Assembly (NCBI GenBank): GCA_022457065.1
Contig: JAJGBQ010000001.1
Location: forward strand, 1,426,001-1,490,000
Reading direction: 5' to 3'
DNA from: Curvularia sp. ZM96
Taxonomy: Eukaryota; Ascomycota; Dothideomycetes; Pleosporales; Pleosporaceae
Length of the DNA: 64,000 nt
The notes beneath the pieces were generated by a model, which saw only the letters and a list, made by a program, of their open reading frames with translations, was not told the origin of the DNA and did no database searches. Below are positions 20,631-30,327 of the stretch, one piece after another. Numbering within the stretch: the first letter of the stretch is position 1; each line of letters begins with the position of its first letter. Made by a program: the position numbers and the translations under genes.

Positions 20631-23137
20631 TCATAGATCGTCGTCTAGATCAATCGCATCTGGGTTTGCGGTTGGCTCTTCAGCAGGCTTGATGTTGCCG
20701 CCCTGCGGGCCTGTGCTAGCAGCGACGAAGCCAGCCGGTGCGCGAGCTTGGCGTTCAAGGGCAGCCATTGCGTCTTCGTCGGCATTGTCTGTAGTCCCGT
20801 CTTCGTTGGCAGGCGCACCATTTTGCTGGCCACGGGCAACAGCTTGGGAAGCGATGAAGTTGACGTCGGTACTATATGTGTATTAGCAATCTGACTCAGC
20901 ATAATAAAGAGATATTGTGCGTACTTGTATTGAGCCTGGACGCTCCGCTTGATGCGTAGCATCTCCTTGTAAGTGTCTTCGTTTCCGTGTTGGACTTCGA
21001 AAGACTCCCACTTCTTCCAGAACTCGGGGTTTGTCCTTGGGTCGCAGAATTGACTGGCGTGGCCATAGATGGCTCGCGCTCGATCAATTTCTCCAAGACG
21101 TCGCTCCATCTCAGCAAACTTGAGACACATTTCCTTGGCTTCCGTATCAGGCAGCGCGGCAATGGCGCGCTCATAGATTGGTCGGGTGGAAGTGAGACCA
21201 AAGTTGGACGCCGACTTTGTGATGTAGAAATTGAACATCTCCATCCTGTCTTCATCCGCTACGGCGCGGGTAGCACGCTCGTAGATGCGCATGGCGTGCC
21301 TGGCCAGACCACGGTCTTCCTCGAGTGCACCGTACATGAGGTAGAGGACCTTTGCGAATTTGGGTGGGCAGTCTTCGACAGCCTGTTCGAACAGGTCTCG
21401 TAGGCGCTCCATGCCAATCTTCCGGTCGACGGCCTTGGTCAGGTACAGGTTCCAAATCTCAAAAGCGACAGGGTAGCTGAAGAGATCGAGGCCACGCTCG
21501 TATACTTTGAAGCAATCTTCATAGTACTTGTTCTCCTCGAGCAGATTTGCGTAGTTGACAATCGTCTGTGGCGTGGCAATCCGAAGCTCAAAGATCCTTT
21601 CATATATCTTCCTTGTTTCTTCCAGGGTGCTGACACTCTCGACAAGATCAACATAAAAACTCCAAAGCTTCCAGCTCTTGTGTACACGCTGTTGCGGTGA
21701 TAACGATTCGTCAAAGTAGTCGACATTCGATCGCTTTGGTGCTTGCGTAGCCTTGGCCATGATGTCGACAGCCTTGTCAAAGTTTTCGTTGCGGAGCTCC
21801 ATCTCTGCCCATTCGCACCACATTTCGGCCAACTCGGAGACGGACTTGAAAGGGACCTTGACGGCCTTTTCCATGATGACGCGCGCATTCTGAAGGTCAC
21901 CACCGGCTTCGTATATCTTGGCGTAATTGGTCCAGAGCTCATGGAACTTGCCAACCGCCTTCTTGGGGTTGATTGCGGCAATGGCATCCGTATACGTCTG
22001 CACCACCTCTTTCTTGTTATCGCCCCAAAGAGCAACGCGCTTTTCCCATTCAATGACGTTGTGCGGGTTCTGTCGCAGCATGACATCGTTGAGCAGGAAC
22101 GGTCTTCTTTGCATCAGGGACTCGAAGCGAACCATTCTGATGTCGAGATCGGCGTCGGCGGCTTCGTCGACTACACCCTTCTCTGACCGTACAGCGGCCT
22201 CATTGAGCTTAATGCCAATCATGGCTTCCTCGGCTTCTACATAGGTGTCAAAGACGACGGAGAAGTCGCGCACAGTCATGACTGTAGTCACGCCCTCTTC
22301 AAAGACATCCCGTGCTTTCTCGTATTCGCCCTTGTGCATCCAGTAGCGGGCCAGACCGACCCACAAAATACCTCGCTGGTCAGGAAACTTGGCAATGCCA
22401 CTCTGGATGATCTTCTCAACGTCGATACCGCTGTCGTCGCTGGTGTCAATTTCTTTGGCATGGTCGATGATGAGATCAATCATTTCGGTCCAGAACTGGA
22501 AGGGCCCCTTTGCTTCTTTGCTCTTGAAACGCGGATTGTTGAGGATTTCCATGTACTTCTTGACGGCCTCGGTGTACTTGCGCATGTCCTTGAGCAGCTC
22601 GATGAAATCCTCGGCATCCTCGGGATGAATCTGCATGTACCGCCGCCAGATCTTGACGGCGGTTTCGCCGGATGCAGACGTCGCGAACGGCCGATAGAGG
22701 TCCCAGATGCGGTTGTGCTGGGTCAGGGGGAGGGCGCGCAAGGCTCGGTCGAAGGTGCGGCGGGTCGTGGTAACGAGCGGCTGCTGCATGAGAAAATTGA
22801 GGTACATTTCCCAGATACGCGGCATTTTATTGAGCAAAACGAGTGCACGCTCAAACAGGGCGTTGACCTTGACATAGTGAGGCGCGAACTTTGCGGGATT
22901 CTTGTTGGCAAGGTGCTTTGTGCGCAGCTCGAGATACAGCTTCCACAGCTTGTAGGAGCGCGGGAGCGTGGTGACGGCGCGCTCGAGGACAAAGGCCTGC
23001 TCGAGGATGCTCCCGCGCGACTTCTTGAAGCTGTAGTAGTCGAGCCAGGGCTTGACGCTGCCGGGGTTGCGCTGGATGTCCTGTTCGTACGCGACGTCGT
23101 GGTCGGTGATGAGGAAAAGGTCCGTCGAGGGCTCCAT
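20631..23137 (-). CDS. SYF1: Pre-mRNA-splicing factor SYF1 (XAB2 orthologue)
   Basis: Two exons, complement(join(20631..20871, 20925..23137)), give 817 residues. The protein is built of half-a-TPR (HAT) repeats from near the start (DVAYEQDIQRNPGSVKPWLD) to about residue 735. The segment MPRIWEMYLNFLMQQPLVTT followed by RRTFDRALRALPLTQHNRIW is characteristic of SYF1/XAB2 rather than the related CLF1. SYF1 is a scaffold of the NineTeen/Prp19-associated complex in the catalytic spliceosome; its human orthologue also acts in transcription-coupled repair. Removing the intron (donor GTACGC at 20924) restores the conserved VQAQYNTDVNFIASQAVARG and an acidic tail ending DAIDLDDDL. An ATG 60 bases further upstream (23197) is an alternative start; I prefer 23137 because homology begins just after it. 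Confidence 0.93.
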
Positions 23138-23601
23138 CTTCCGCTTGGAGGGCCGCGAGAGGCTCGCCGTCACGGTCCTGAGGAGTTCGCCGGGCATGGT
23201 TGCGCCAGTGCCAGGGCGTGTAGAGGCCCTCGATGGGCAGGAGACTGAGGGGGTTCGGGACACGACGGACTGGATGAAGCGTGTCGCCGGGGTAAAGTTC
23301 TGAGGGAAAGAGCGATGGAGTCCGAGCGGTCAGCATGCGGCGGCAGCCAATGGCGGGCGCGCACTGCGCAGCAGAGTTGGCAGGCGCGGGTGCACGGGTC
23401 GTCTCAGACAGCTCCCCGGCGGTGCTGCGTCACGTTCCGCCCGGTTCACGACCAAGTCGACTCGACTGCGCTGCTTGACGGGGCCCAGACATCCACACGT
23501 ACTTTGCTTGTCGCCCGCTCGGCCACCACATCTACACGCCCTTCACGCTCCCGTGCCTCCAACGTCTCCCTCCCCGAACACCACCGCCGCGAGCTGCAGC
23601 C
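23138..23601. promoter_or_regulatory. Divergent SYF1/VMA8 promoter region
   Basis: This region separates the SYF1 and VMA8 start codons. A CCAAT pentamer is at 23347-23351, next to GC-rich sequence. Promoter role inferred from position. Confidence 0.45.
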
Positions 23602-24621
23602 ATGTCTGGCAGTGGGGTATGTGCAGCTTCCGTCCCGACTCGATGCAGTGCGACCAGCTCCGACAGCTGAGGCTAACACCACCCTCAGGCGAGAGAGGCC
23701 GTCTTCGCGACGCGCCAGTCGCTGGGCATGATGAAAAGCAAGCTCAAGGGGGCCCAGACGGGCCATGACCTGCTGAAGCGCAAGAGCGAGGCCCTGACAA
23801 AGTACGCATGACCCTCTCTCTGCGCCATGTTTCTGAAGCTCTGCTAACCGCGGCCAGACGTTTCCGAGGTACGTCCACGCCCAACACTTCGCGGCACCAC
23901 GGCCTCCCCATTGGTAGCTGAAACGTCTTTTTAGAAATCACCCGCCGCATCGATGAGGCCAAGCGCAAGATGGGCAGGGTCATGCAGGTGGCTGCTTTCT
24001 CCCTAGCCGAAGTCACGTATGCCGTCGGCGGCGACATTGGCTATCAAATCCAGGAATCGGCAAAGCAGGCGCGCTTCCGCGTGCGCACCAAGCAGGAGAA
24101 CGTATCCGGTGTTTTCCTCCCCCAGTTTGAGAGCTTCACCGTCGAGCAGAACAATGATTTTGCCCTAACGGGACTGGGCAAAGGCGGTCAGCAAGTGCAG
24201 AGGTGCAGAGAAACATATGCAAGAGCCGTCGAAACACTAGTGGAACTGGCCAGTCTGCAGACAGCCTTTGTTATATTGGACGAGGTCATCAAGGTCGTCA
24301 ACCGTCGTGTCAACGCCATGTGCGTATCCTCCGCTCTCGCCCCAACCCATTTGTCCATACTAATTCCCCACCAGTGAGCACGTCATCATTCCCCGAACCG
24401 AAAACACCATCAAGTACATCAATTCCGAGCTCGACGAGCTCGACCGAGAAGAGTTCTACCGCCTGAAGAAAGTCTCCAAGAAGAAGCAGAATGATGCTGC
24501 AGAGGAAGAGGCGGCAAGGGTTGCTAAGAAGAAAGAAGCACAGGAGACGGAAGCGACCGAGCAAGCTGTCGAGACCAAGGACATGCTCGCCGATGAGGAC
24601 AATGAGGATGTCATCTTCTGA
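23602..24621 (+). CDS. VMA8: V-type ATPase subunit D (Vma8)
   Basis: Five exons, join(23602..23616, 23689..23801, 23858..23868, 23935..24319, 24375..24621), encode 256 residues. Subunit D is the long coiled-coil central stalk of V1 that transmits rotation to the membrane ring. Conserved parts are visible: EAVFATRQSLGMMKSKLKGA and GHDLLKRKSEALTKRFREIT at the N-terminus, and RRVNAIEHVIIPRTENTIKY in the C-terminal helix, then a Lys/Glu-rich tail. Exon 1 is only 15 nt and exon 3 only 11 nt. The tiny exon is required to restore the invariant TKRFREITRRIDEAK, and all phases agree. This is the second V-ATPase subunit gene in the window, 14 kb from VMA16. Confidence 0.94.
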
Positions 24622-24650
24622 GCACGCTGCCAACCCGTGGAAAGTATGGA

Positions 24651-24948
24651 TCAGCGTCGTATACCAAACTTGTCCTCGTAGTACTTCCTCGCCTGCTCTC
24701 TGTACCTCCTCAACTGCTCGCTCCTCTGATCGGCTAGATATTGGCTTTGTCCCGCGAGGTAAGCCATGGCTCTCTGATATTCTTCGTAAGCCTGCGGAGT
24801 CCAGACAATCTTGTCGTACCACTTCTGCTCTCCTACGATTGCCCTAGAGATGAGATGAGTATTGTACCATAGTATTTGCGATAGTATGCATTCAGCCAAA
24901 AGGCCTTGTATTGCGTTGAGTTGCTCCGGATCTGGTGTTCAGTCTTGA
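24651..24948 (-). other. Possible coding exon of unknown gene, no ATG found
   Basis: A minus-strand frame is open here and ends at the stop at 24651. It reads like a real protein: PEQLNAIQGLLAECILSQIL, then YNTHLISRAIVGEQKWYDKI, then a charged helix ending YYEDKFGIRR. It has no in-frame ATG at its 5' end; a stop lies just upstream and a possible acceptor (CACCAG) sits at its left border. It may be the last exon of a small gene whose first exon overlaps the 3' end of the U1A-like gene, or a chance frame. I do not recognise the family. Confidence 0.3.
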
Positions 24949-25000
24949 ACAAGGTATCATAAAAGCATAAATCCACAACAACAAATCCACGTGCAACAAC

Positions 25001-25917
25001 CTACTGCCGCTGGTATGTGACTTTCATCAGCTTGTTCTCAGCGCCAATGCGAATGTTGACGGCCCCCTCTTTCGCCGTAATCGCAAACTGCTCGTTCTCG
25101 AACTCGGCAAACGCAACGGACCTGACCGAAACCAGGCGCACTTCCTTGAAGCCTTCGTAGCGCTCGAAGATTGCCGTAAGAGTCTCCTCGTCGACGTCGC
25201 GGGGAATGTTCTGCAGGAAGAGCGTCTTGTTGGGTCGGACGTATTCGTCGGGAATGGTTGCAGCTCCAGTTTTGGCCGCGCGAGGCTTCTCTGCCGCAAC
25301 GGGATTGGCTGCCGCTTTTGCGTCTTCTTCTGCGCGCTTGAAATCTGTACAGGTTGAGCATATTGTCCAGGGCGTGTTGAAAGGTGAGCATCATACCCTT
25401 GAGCATCAGGCGCTTGCGCTTGTGGTCCTCGAACATGTCCGGCGCTTTGCGCTTGACCGTTTCGTCGCTGTGCGTCTTGGCCTTCTGGACCTTCATGACC
25501 TTGCCGTACATTTCGAATCCGTTCATCTCCTCCACAGCCTCGAGCGATGCCTTCTCGCTGTCAAACACAACAAACGCCTGGCCCTTGCGCTTCAGGCTGC
25601 TCTTCGCAATGACATCGAGGATCGGTCCGTAGTGTTTGAAGACTCGCTTTAAGGCTTCCTTCATAGTATCGATCTTGACACGCTCCTCGAGGTTGTTGAC
25701 CTAGTCCTGTCAGCAAGCCAGCTGCTGGATACAATGCGCAACGCGTCGCTGGTACGCGCATGGTGGCCTCAACTCACATAAATTCTACAATTCTGTGTTA
25801 GCATCAAAGGGACCTACCTTTTCAGCACGATCGCACTTACGTCTCGATGGGCACGGGGTATTTGCTGGGATCTACGAGGCTACCGCCCGCTACTACGCCC
25901 TCCATCTTGTCCGCCAT
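25001..25917 (-). CDS. U1A/U2B''-type snRNP protein with two RRMs
   Basis: Four exons, complement(join(25001..25344, 25397..25700, 25778..25784, 25841..25917)), encode 243 residues. RRM1 (about 26-105) shows RNP2-like TIYVNNL, loop RVKIDTMKEALKRVFKHYGP and RNP1 KGQAFVVF. After a Lys/Ala-rich linker, RRM2 (about 168-243) has TLFLQNIPRDVDEETL and SVAFAEFENEQFAITA. This is the layout of U1A and U2B'', which bind stem-loops of U1 and U2 snRNA; many fungi have a single orthologue. Exon 2 is only 7 nt. It is needed to produce ETTIYVNNLEERVK, and the flanking 56- and 77-nt introns have normal borders. Which snRNP it serves cannot be told from sequence alone. Confidence 0.9.
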
Positions 25918-26174
25918 TCTGAAGCGACTGTTGTGGGTGGAGTGGTTTGTTTTGGCGTAGTTTCAACGAACAGGAAGTGAAGCTCACCACGTCCTAGGTC
26001 CGAGAGGTACGTGCCAAGCCTACTAGGCTGCGTGCTCACGTGACCGCGCCTTCGTATGATGCTGTTTCCCTGATGCGGTACTCATGAGAGTTAAGATGCA
26101 TAGTCATTAACATCTTACGAGTTACTTCTCAGTTCTCTGTTTGTGATTCAGGATTGGTGAGTTCTGCGTCAAAT

Positions 26175-27638
26175 ATGCTCGAAATGATGGGCCTCACAGG
26201 CTCATCCGCACCACCGGGGCTCCGATGGCGATCTCACACATTCTTCATCCTTCTTACTGTTAGCACGGGAGCATTCGTTGATCTTTTTCTCTATGGAATT
26301 GTCGTCCCGGTACTCCCTTTTCTGCTCAAAGACCGTATTGGTTTGCCGGATTCGCAAATACAAAGCACGATATCGTATCTACTTGCAATCTACGCAGCCG
26401 CTTCTTGCACGGTTTCTCCGGTAGCCGGAATACTGGTTGATAAATTCTCCAAGTCTCGACAGTTACCATTTCTCCTTGGACTTACATTACTCCTCCTGTC
26501 TACATTTCTCCTTGCCCTTGGACGCAGCGTGGCTGTCCTGGCTATTGCAAGATTTCTACAAGGTGCTTCTGGAGGCGTCGTATGGACTATCGGCGGTGCT
26601 ATTGTGGTAGAGGCTGTGGGGCAAGAGAACCTGGGCAAAACAATGGGAGCATTGCTAAGTTTCGTCGCTGTTGCTGGCCTCTTCTCACCAATTGTTGGAG
26701 GAGTGCTCTACGCAAAGACGGGGTACACAGGTGTCTTTGGAGTCGGACTTGCATTCATCGTTGTAGACTTCATACTGCGAATGCTCATGGTGGAGGCAAA
26801 AGTCGCAGCAAAATACGATAGTCCAGGGCCAGATTCAAACCGTGATTTGGGCAACACTCAAGAGGATACTGAGGAGACGCCCCTCGTACCCAACAGTACT
26901 GTCATACCTGGTCGCTTTCGTCTTTCGAAACCGGCAAACCGATTCACCCGCAGCGTTCCAATGCTCATGCTCCTACGGAATATCGCGTTGTTGACTGCTA
27001 TCTGGATCGGTTTCATGCAAGCCTTGCTGATTGGCTCTTTTGACGCAACAGTTCCTCTGGTAGCTTCGGAACAATTTGGCTTCAACAGTTTGAAAGCAGG
27101 GCTACTTTTCCTACCACTGGGCGGAGCTGATTTCTTCCTTGGGCCAGTGTTTGGCTGGTGCGTCGATCGTTTCGGCACGAAGCCCGCTGCTTTCCTCGGA
27201 TTCACTTGGCTCATACCTACTCTGATATTGCTCCGACTGCCTACCGAGTCGGATCTTATCGAGAAGTTGGAAACTCCGCGCCTTGTTGCACTCTACGCTG
27301 GCTTACTAGCAGCGAATGGGGTGGGACTGGCAAGTATAGGCAGCCCCGGTATCGTAGAAGCAGGAAACGTAGTAGAGAAGTACTACAAAGCGAACAAAGA
27401 CTTGTTTGAACAGGCGCCATATGCGCAACTATATGGCATCAACAATATGGTATGGGGTGCTGGGTTGACTCTAGGTCCGTTGATTGGTGTACTAAGAGAG
27501 AAGATTGGATATGGGAACATGAATGTGGTCCTGGCTTGTCTCTGTGCGCTTACAGCTATCCTTTCGGCGATTTTTGTTGGTACAAAGGAAGAAGACGACG
27601 ATATTACTATTGAGAGTGACGACTGTGAACGAATCTGA
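26175..27638 (+). CDS. MFS transporter, DHA1-like drug/metabolite antiporter
   Basis: This intronless frame of 487 residues has twelve predicted membrane helices. Helix 1 begins near residue 22 (FFILLTVSTGAFVDLFLYGI). The loop after helix 2 has the MFS motif A form AGILVDKFSKSRQLP. Helix 5 has the antiporter motif C form FSPIVGGVLYAKTGY. A charged cytosolic loop (about residues 215-265) separates the halves, and the C-terminus is acidic (EEDDDITIESDD). These features fit drug:proton antiporters of the DHA1 group. The start is the first ATG; the frame is open slightly further upstream through a TTG codon. It borders the secreted-protein/oxidase stretch, but its substrate cannot be inferred. 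Confidence 0.85.
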   Translation: MLEMMGLTGSSAPPGLRWRSHTFFILLTVSTGAFVDLFLYGIVVPVLPFLLKDRIGLPDSQIQSTISYLLAIYAAASCTVSPVAGILVDKFSKSRQLPFLLGLTLLLLSTFLLALGRSVAVLAIARFLQGASGGVVWTIGGAIVVEAVGQENLGKTMGALLSFVAVAGLFSPIVGGVLYAKTGYTGVFGVGLAFIVVDFILRMLMVEAKVAAKYDSPGPDSNRDLGNTQEDTEETPLVPNSTVIPGRFRLSKPANRFTRSVPMLMLLRNIALLTAIWIGFMQALLIGSFDATVPLVASEQFGFNSLKAGLLFLPLGGADFFLGPVFGWCVDRFGTKPAAFLGFTWLIPTLILLRLPTESDLIEKLETPRLVALYAGLLAANGVGLASIGSPGIVEAGNVVEKYYKANKDLFEQAPYAQLYGINNMVWGAGLTLGPLIGVLREKIGYGNMNVVLACLCALTAILSAIFVGTKEEDDDITIESDDCERI

Positions 27639-29102
27639 TTTTTTGGATACTGTACGAAAAGGATAATGACACATTTTCCCTAATGTTGAGCTTACTTCTA
27701 GAATAAACACACAAGTGTGGTATGTCTTAATCTGCCTCATACTCAATTGCCTCCTTAATATCTGTGTCGGATCAGTTACGGCAAGTTTCCTCCATCGGAC
27801 TAGCTTGTTCAGTCATTGCCCTGTTATCAAAAGCAGTGATGCGATACTAGAGATTGTTGAACTGAGCTCACAGATACTCCATTTAGGTTGCCTTACTGAG
27901 TCTGCTTATTTCGGACATTGGAAAATGGAGCACAATAACCTCACGAAACCGGTCCAAGATGTTATACACAAGATACACCAGCGTATTGGAGATCACCAGG
28001 AAATTGTGCGTGAATATCTTTGATATGGTGAATATCTTTACTTCTCCAAACCATTGGACGTGTATCCCTTGGACCACGATGTCGTTTCCACAGCCGGATA
28101 ACACGGATACTAGCCAAGTACGCCAGTTTCAGGGGCTGAAAACTACTGTCGCTGGTGACAACTTAACTTATTTCCAACTAAGGACATGACAGCAGAATAT
28201 GTGCCTCGGTGCATTGACTTGGTATCGGATTTCTGCCTATGCTTAGGTATCAAAGCAGAACCCGACACTGAGTCCCGCGGATACGTGGGATCGTTGTGAT
28301 CTGACCATGACCGGGCAGACTTGGCGGTGAACTTAACAATGGCGGCGGACGGAATCACTGAGTGGCGACGGCGATTTCCTGACCATACTAGCAGGCAAGC
28401 ATGATCAACTCTAGACCTCTGCTTGACTAGAGGAAGGTGACCATCGTTACGGCGGGCCAGTCTAGATATGCAATTAGTGCTAGGGGCTCTACACCGGAAC
28501 GGAACAGGATTACCCGGACAATCCATGCGATAACAGCTAAATTGGTTCACGCGCTGCTTTCGTATACGCTTGCGATAGAAGCAATGTCTTGACTGACCCA
28601 GTGTGGTTTTCGGCGTCGGTGCCGGTGCCGAAGCAGGAACTAGTTGTAGTCCAGATCGATTGTACCCTGTTCGCTAGAACCTGTCGAACGTATAGAGAAG
28701 AACACTAGGTACTGTTCTATCGTCTCCATTCTTCGACACTAAGTTAAAAAAAACCCCTTAGCCTGTTTGCAAGAAATATGTATTGAGAATTTAAGCTTTG
28801 ATCAAACGCCACCCAAGCGTTGTGGCGAAACTAAATGCGGAGTTCATAGTGTCATCCCGTATCCCGTAACTGTTGCCATGAGGAAGACAGCCAAGGCGAA
28901 CGTAGAATAAAAGTAGTATGTAGCTATAGAAGGGAACAATATCAACCACCAAGTGTTTCAAAATTAAAAATAACGCAACGTTGATCGTAGAAGGCACGTA
29001 ATGACGTAGGTTCGCAGGGAGCGGTGGTTGTTCGATTCACCCAACTGCCGTCCTGTAAGACTGCGTTCACCAATAGAAAATGCCGCTTTCGCTTACAACA
29101 GG
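27639..29102. other. 1.5-kb region without recognisable genes
   Basis: The sequence between the MFS gene and the first small secreted-protein gene is AT-rich with many short broken frames. I found no transposase or reverse-transcriptase-like motif and no obvious terminal repeats. It could be decayed repeat sequence; that needs a base-composition and homology test. Confidence 0.35.
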
Positions 29103-29619
29103 TCAAGCGTTGATCGTCTTACAGGTCAAGACTGACTTTCCGTCCCTGGTTCCGGGGGTACACCTAATGGGGGTTGTGCTTTCGAAAACAAGTTCCACGC
29201 TACCATTCCTCGCGCCCTTGAAGTTGATACTAGCACTGGCGTTGGCGGTGTTCATTCCGATACCTGCCCCAATTTCGATGCCGTTCGGAGTCATGGTAAA
29301 CCCACTGCCCAAGCCAAAGTCACTAGAGCCGGCCTGGAGACCGCCTAACACGAGGCGTTAGTCTGGATAGATTGCGTAAGGTAGAGACCAGCCTACCTCC
29401 GTACGAAGTGTCCGCCTTCCAGTTGATGCCACAACCAACGCCAATGTCGCCAAATGGTGTAAGGTTACCCGCGGCTGCGACGTTTCCGGAGCCACTTGTA
29501 GATGTGCCGTTTTTCTCTAGGCTCGTAACCTCAACGCCGCTGGCCCTCGCGTGGTGCTGGGGCATTGCAGATGCCAACATCTGCAGAGTAAAGAACGGCA
29601 GGATGACTTTGTTGAACAT
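29103..29619 (-). CDS. Small secreted protein of unknown function
   Basis: Two exons, complement(join(29103..29344, 29397..29619)), encode 154 residues. The N-terminus MFNKVILPFFTLQMLASAMP is a clear signal peptide. The mature part is Gly/Ser/Ala-rich with a pseudo-repeat of glycine-flanked hydrophobics (GDIGVGCGINWKADTS, then FGLGSGFTMTPNGIEIGAGI) and ends in a probable beta-rich region with Cys in IRCTPG and LTCKT. There are three cysteines after the signal. I recognise no family. The small size, secretion signal and accessory neighbourhood make it an effector-like or wall-associated candidate; that is inference. The intron is phase 1 with clean GTAGGC and GTTAG borders. Confidence 0.65.
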
Positions 29620-30327
29620 TTTGCTGACAAGGTTGCGCTTTTATACAAACGAGTGTGGGTAACGGAGTCACTCAGGGTGAACGTTATTGTAGGTCGAAGT
29701 GGAGAGAGTGAAGACAGGAGTTGAGCTTGGGAGAGGTGTTTTTGATCAATGCCCAAAGCCAGTGACTTTGGCATGACTATTTCGGTAGTCCAAGAAAGCG
29801 GCGTTTTTTCATCATGTTTTTGGACCTGCAAATTACCGGACTCTGCGGGAGCATAGCCACAGGAAAGTCAACACTTGACTTCGGTCCGAATGTAAACCTT
29901 AGTTGGACAGTATCTCACTTGGATATAAGCTTGACATTGTTGCTGCACGTGAGCGATATGTTCTGAACAGAATCACTCTGCTGGATTACACTGTTACTTA
30001 GAGGTAGACATGTTTGTACCATATGTGAAGTTATGAAGCCCCTGTAATGGTGTGAGAGACGTACTATAGGGTAAGATGACGATAGATGATCGGCAAAATC
30101 TCGGTGGGTCTGGGGTCGCGCCCGCGCCCGCGGCAGGCCTACCCATGCCTAACCCCTAGCGTTAGCATCGTCGAAACGCCATCGAAGGAGACCGCCCAGG
30201 CCACGGAAGGATCGGGTGTCAAGATGTCTAAAGTTAACATGGTTGTCCTTATAAGAGTCATCTCTGTTCACAGTTGATTGAGAGCATCCTCTTGCGTTTT
30301 GATTATTCAGTCATTCATTCATTCGAG
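29620..30327. other. Divergent upstream region, secreted protein and multicopper oxidase
   Basis: About 0.7 kb lies between divergent start codons. It contains a GC-rich spot (30115-30135) and a TCAT tandem tract (30310-30323) immediately upstream of the oxidase ATG. The two genes could share control, but no specific site is recognised. Confidence 0.4.

Noticed and set aside
21743..23248. Long plus-strand frames opposite SYF1
   Set aside because: Antisense shadows of a conserved HAT-repeat gene; no independent family features.
23137..23263. Longer SYF1 N-terminus
   Set aside because: The far end begins with GTG; an ATG at 23197 is possible, but homology with SYF1 begins only after 23137.
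29025..29055. Second T-arm-like string (GTTCGATTC)
   Set aside because: No paired stem and no cloverleaf on either side.
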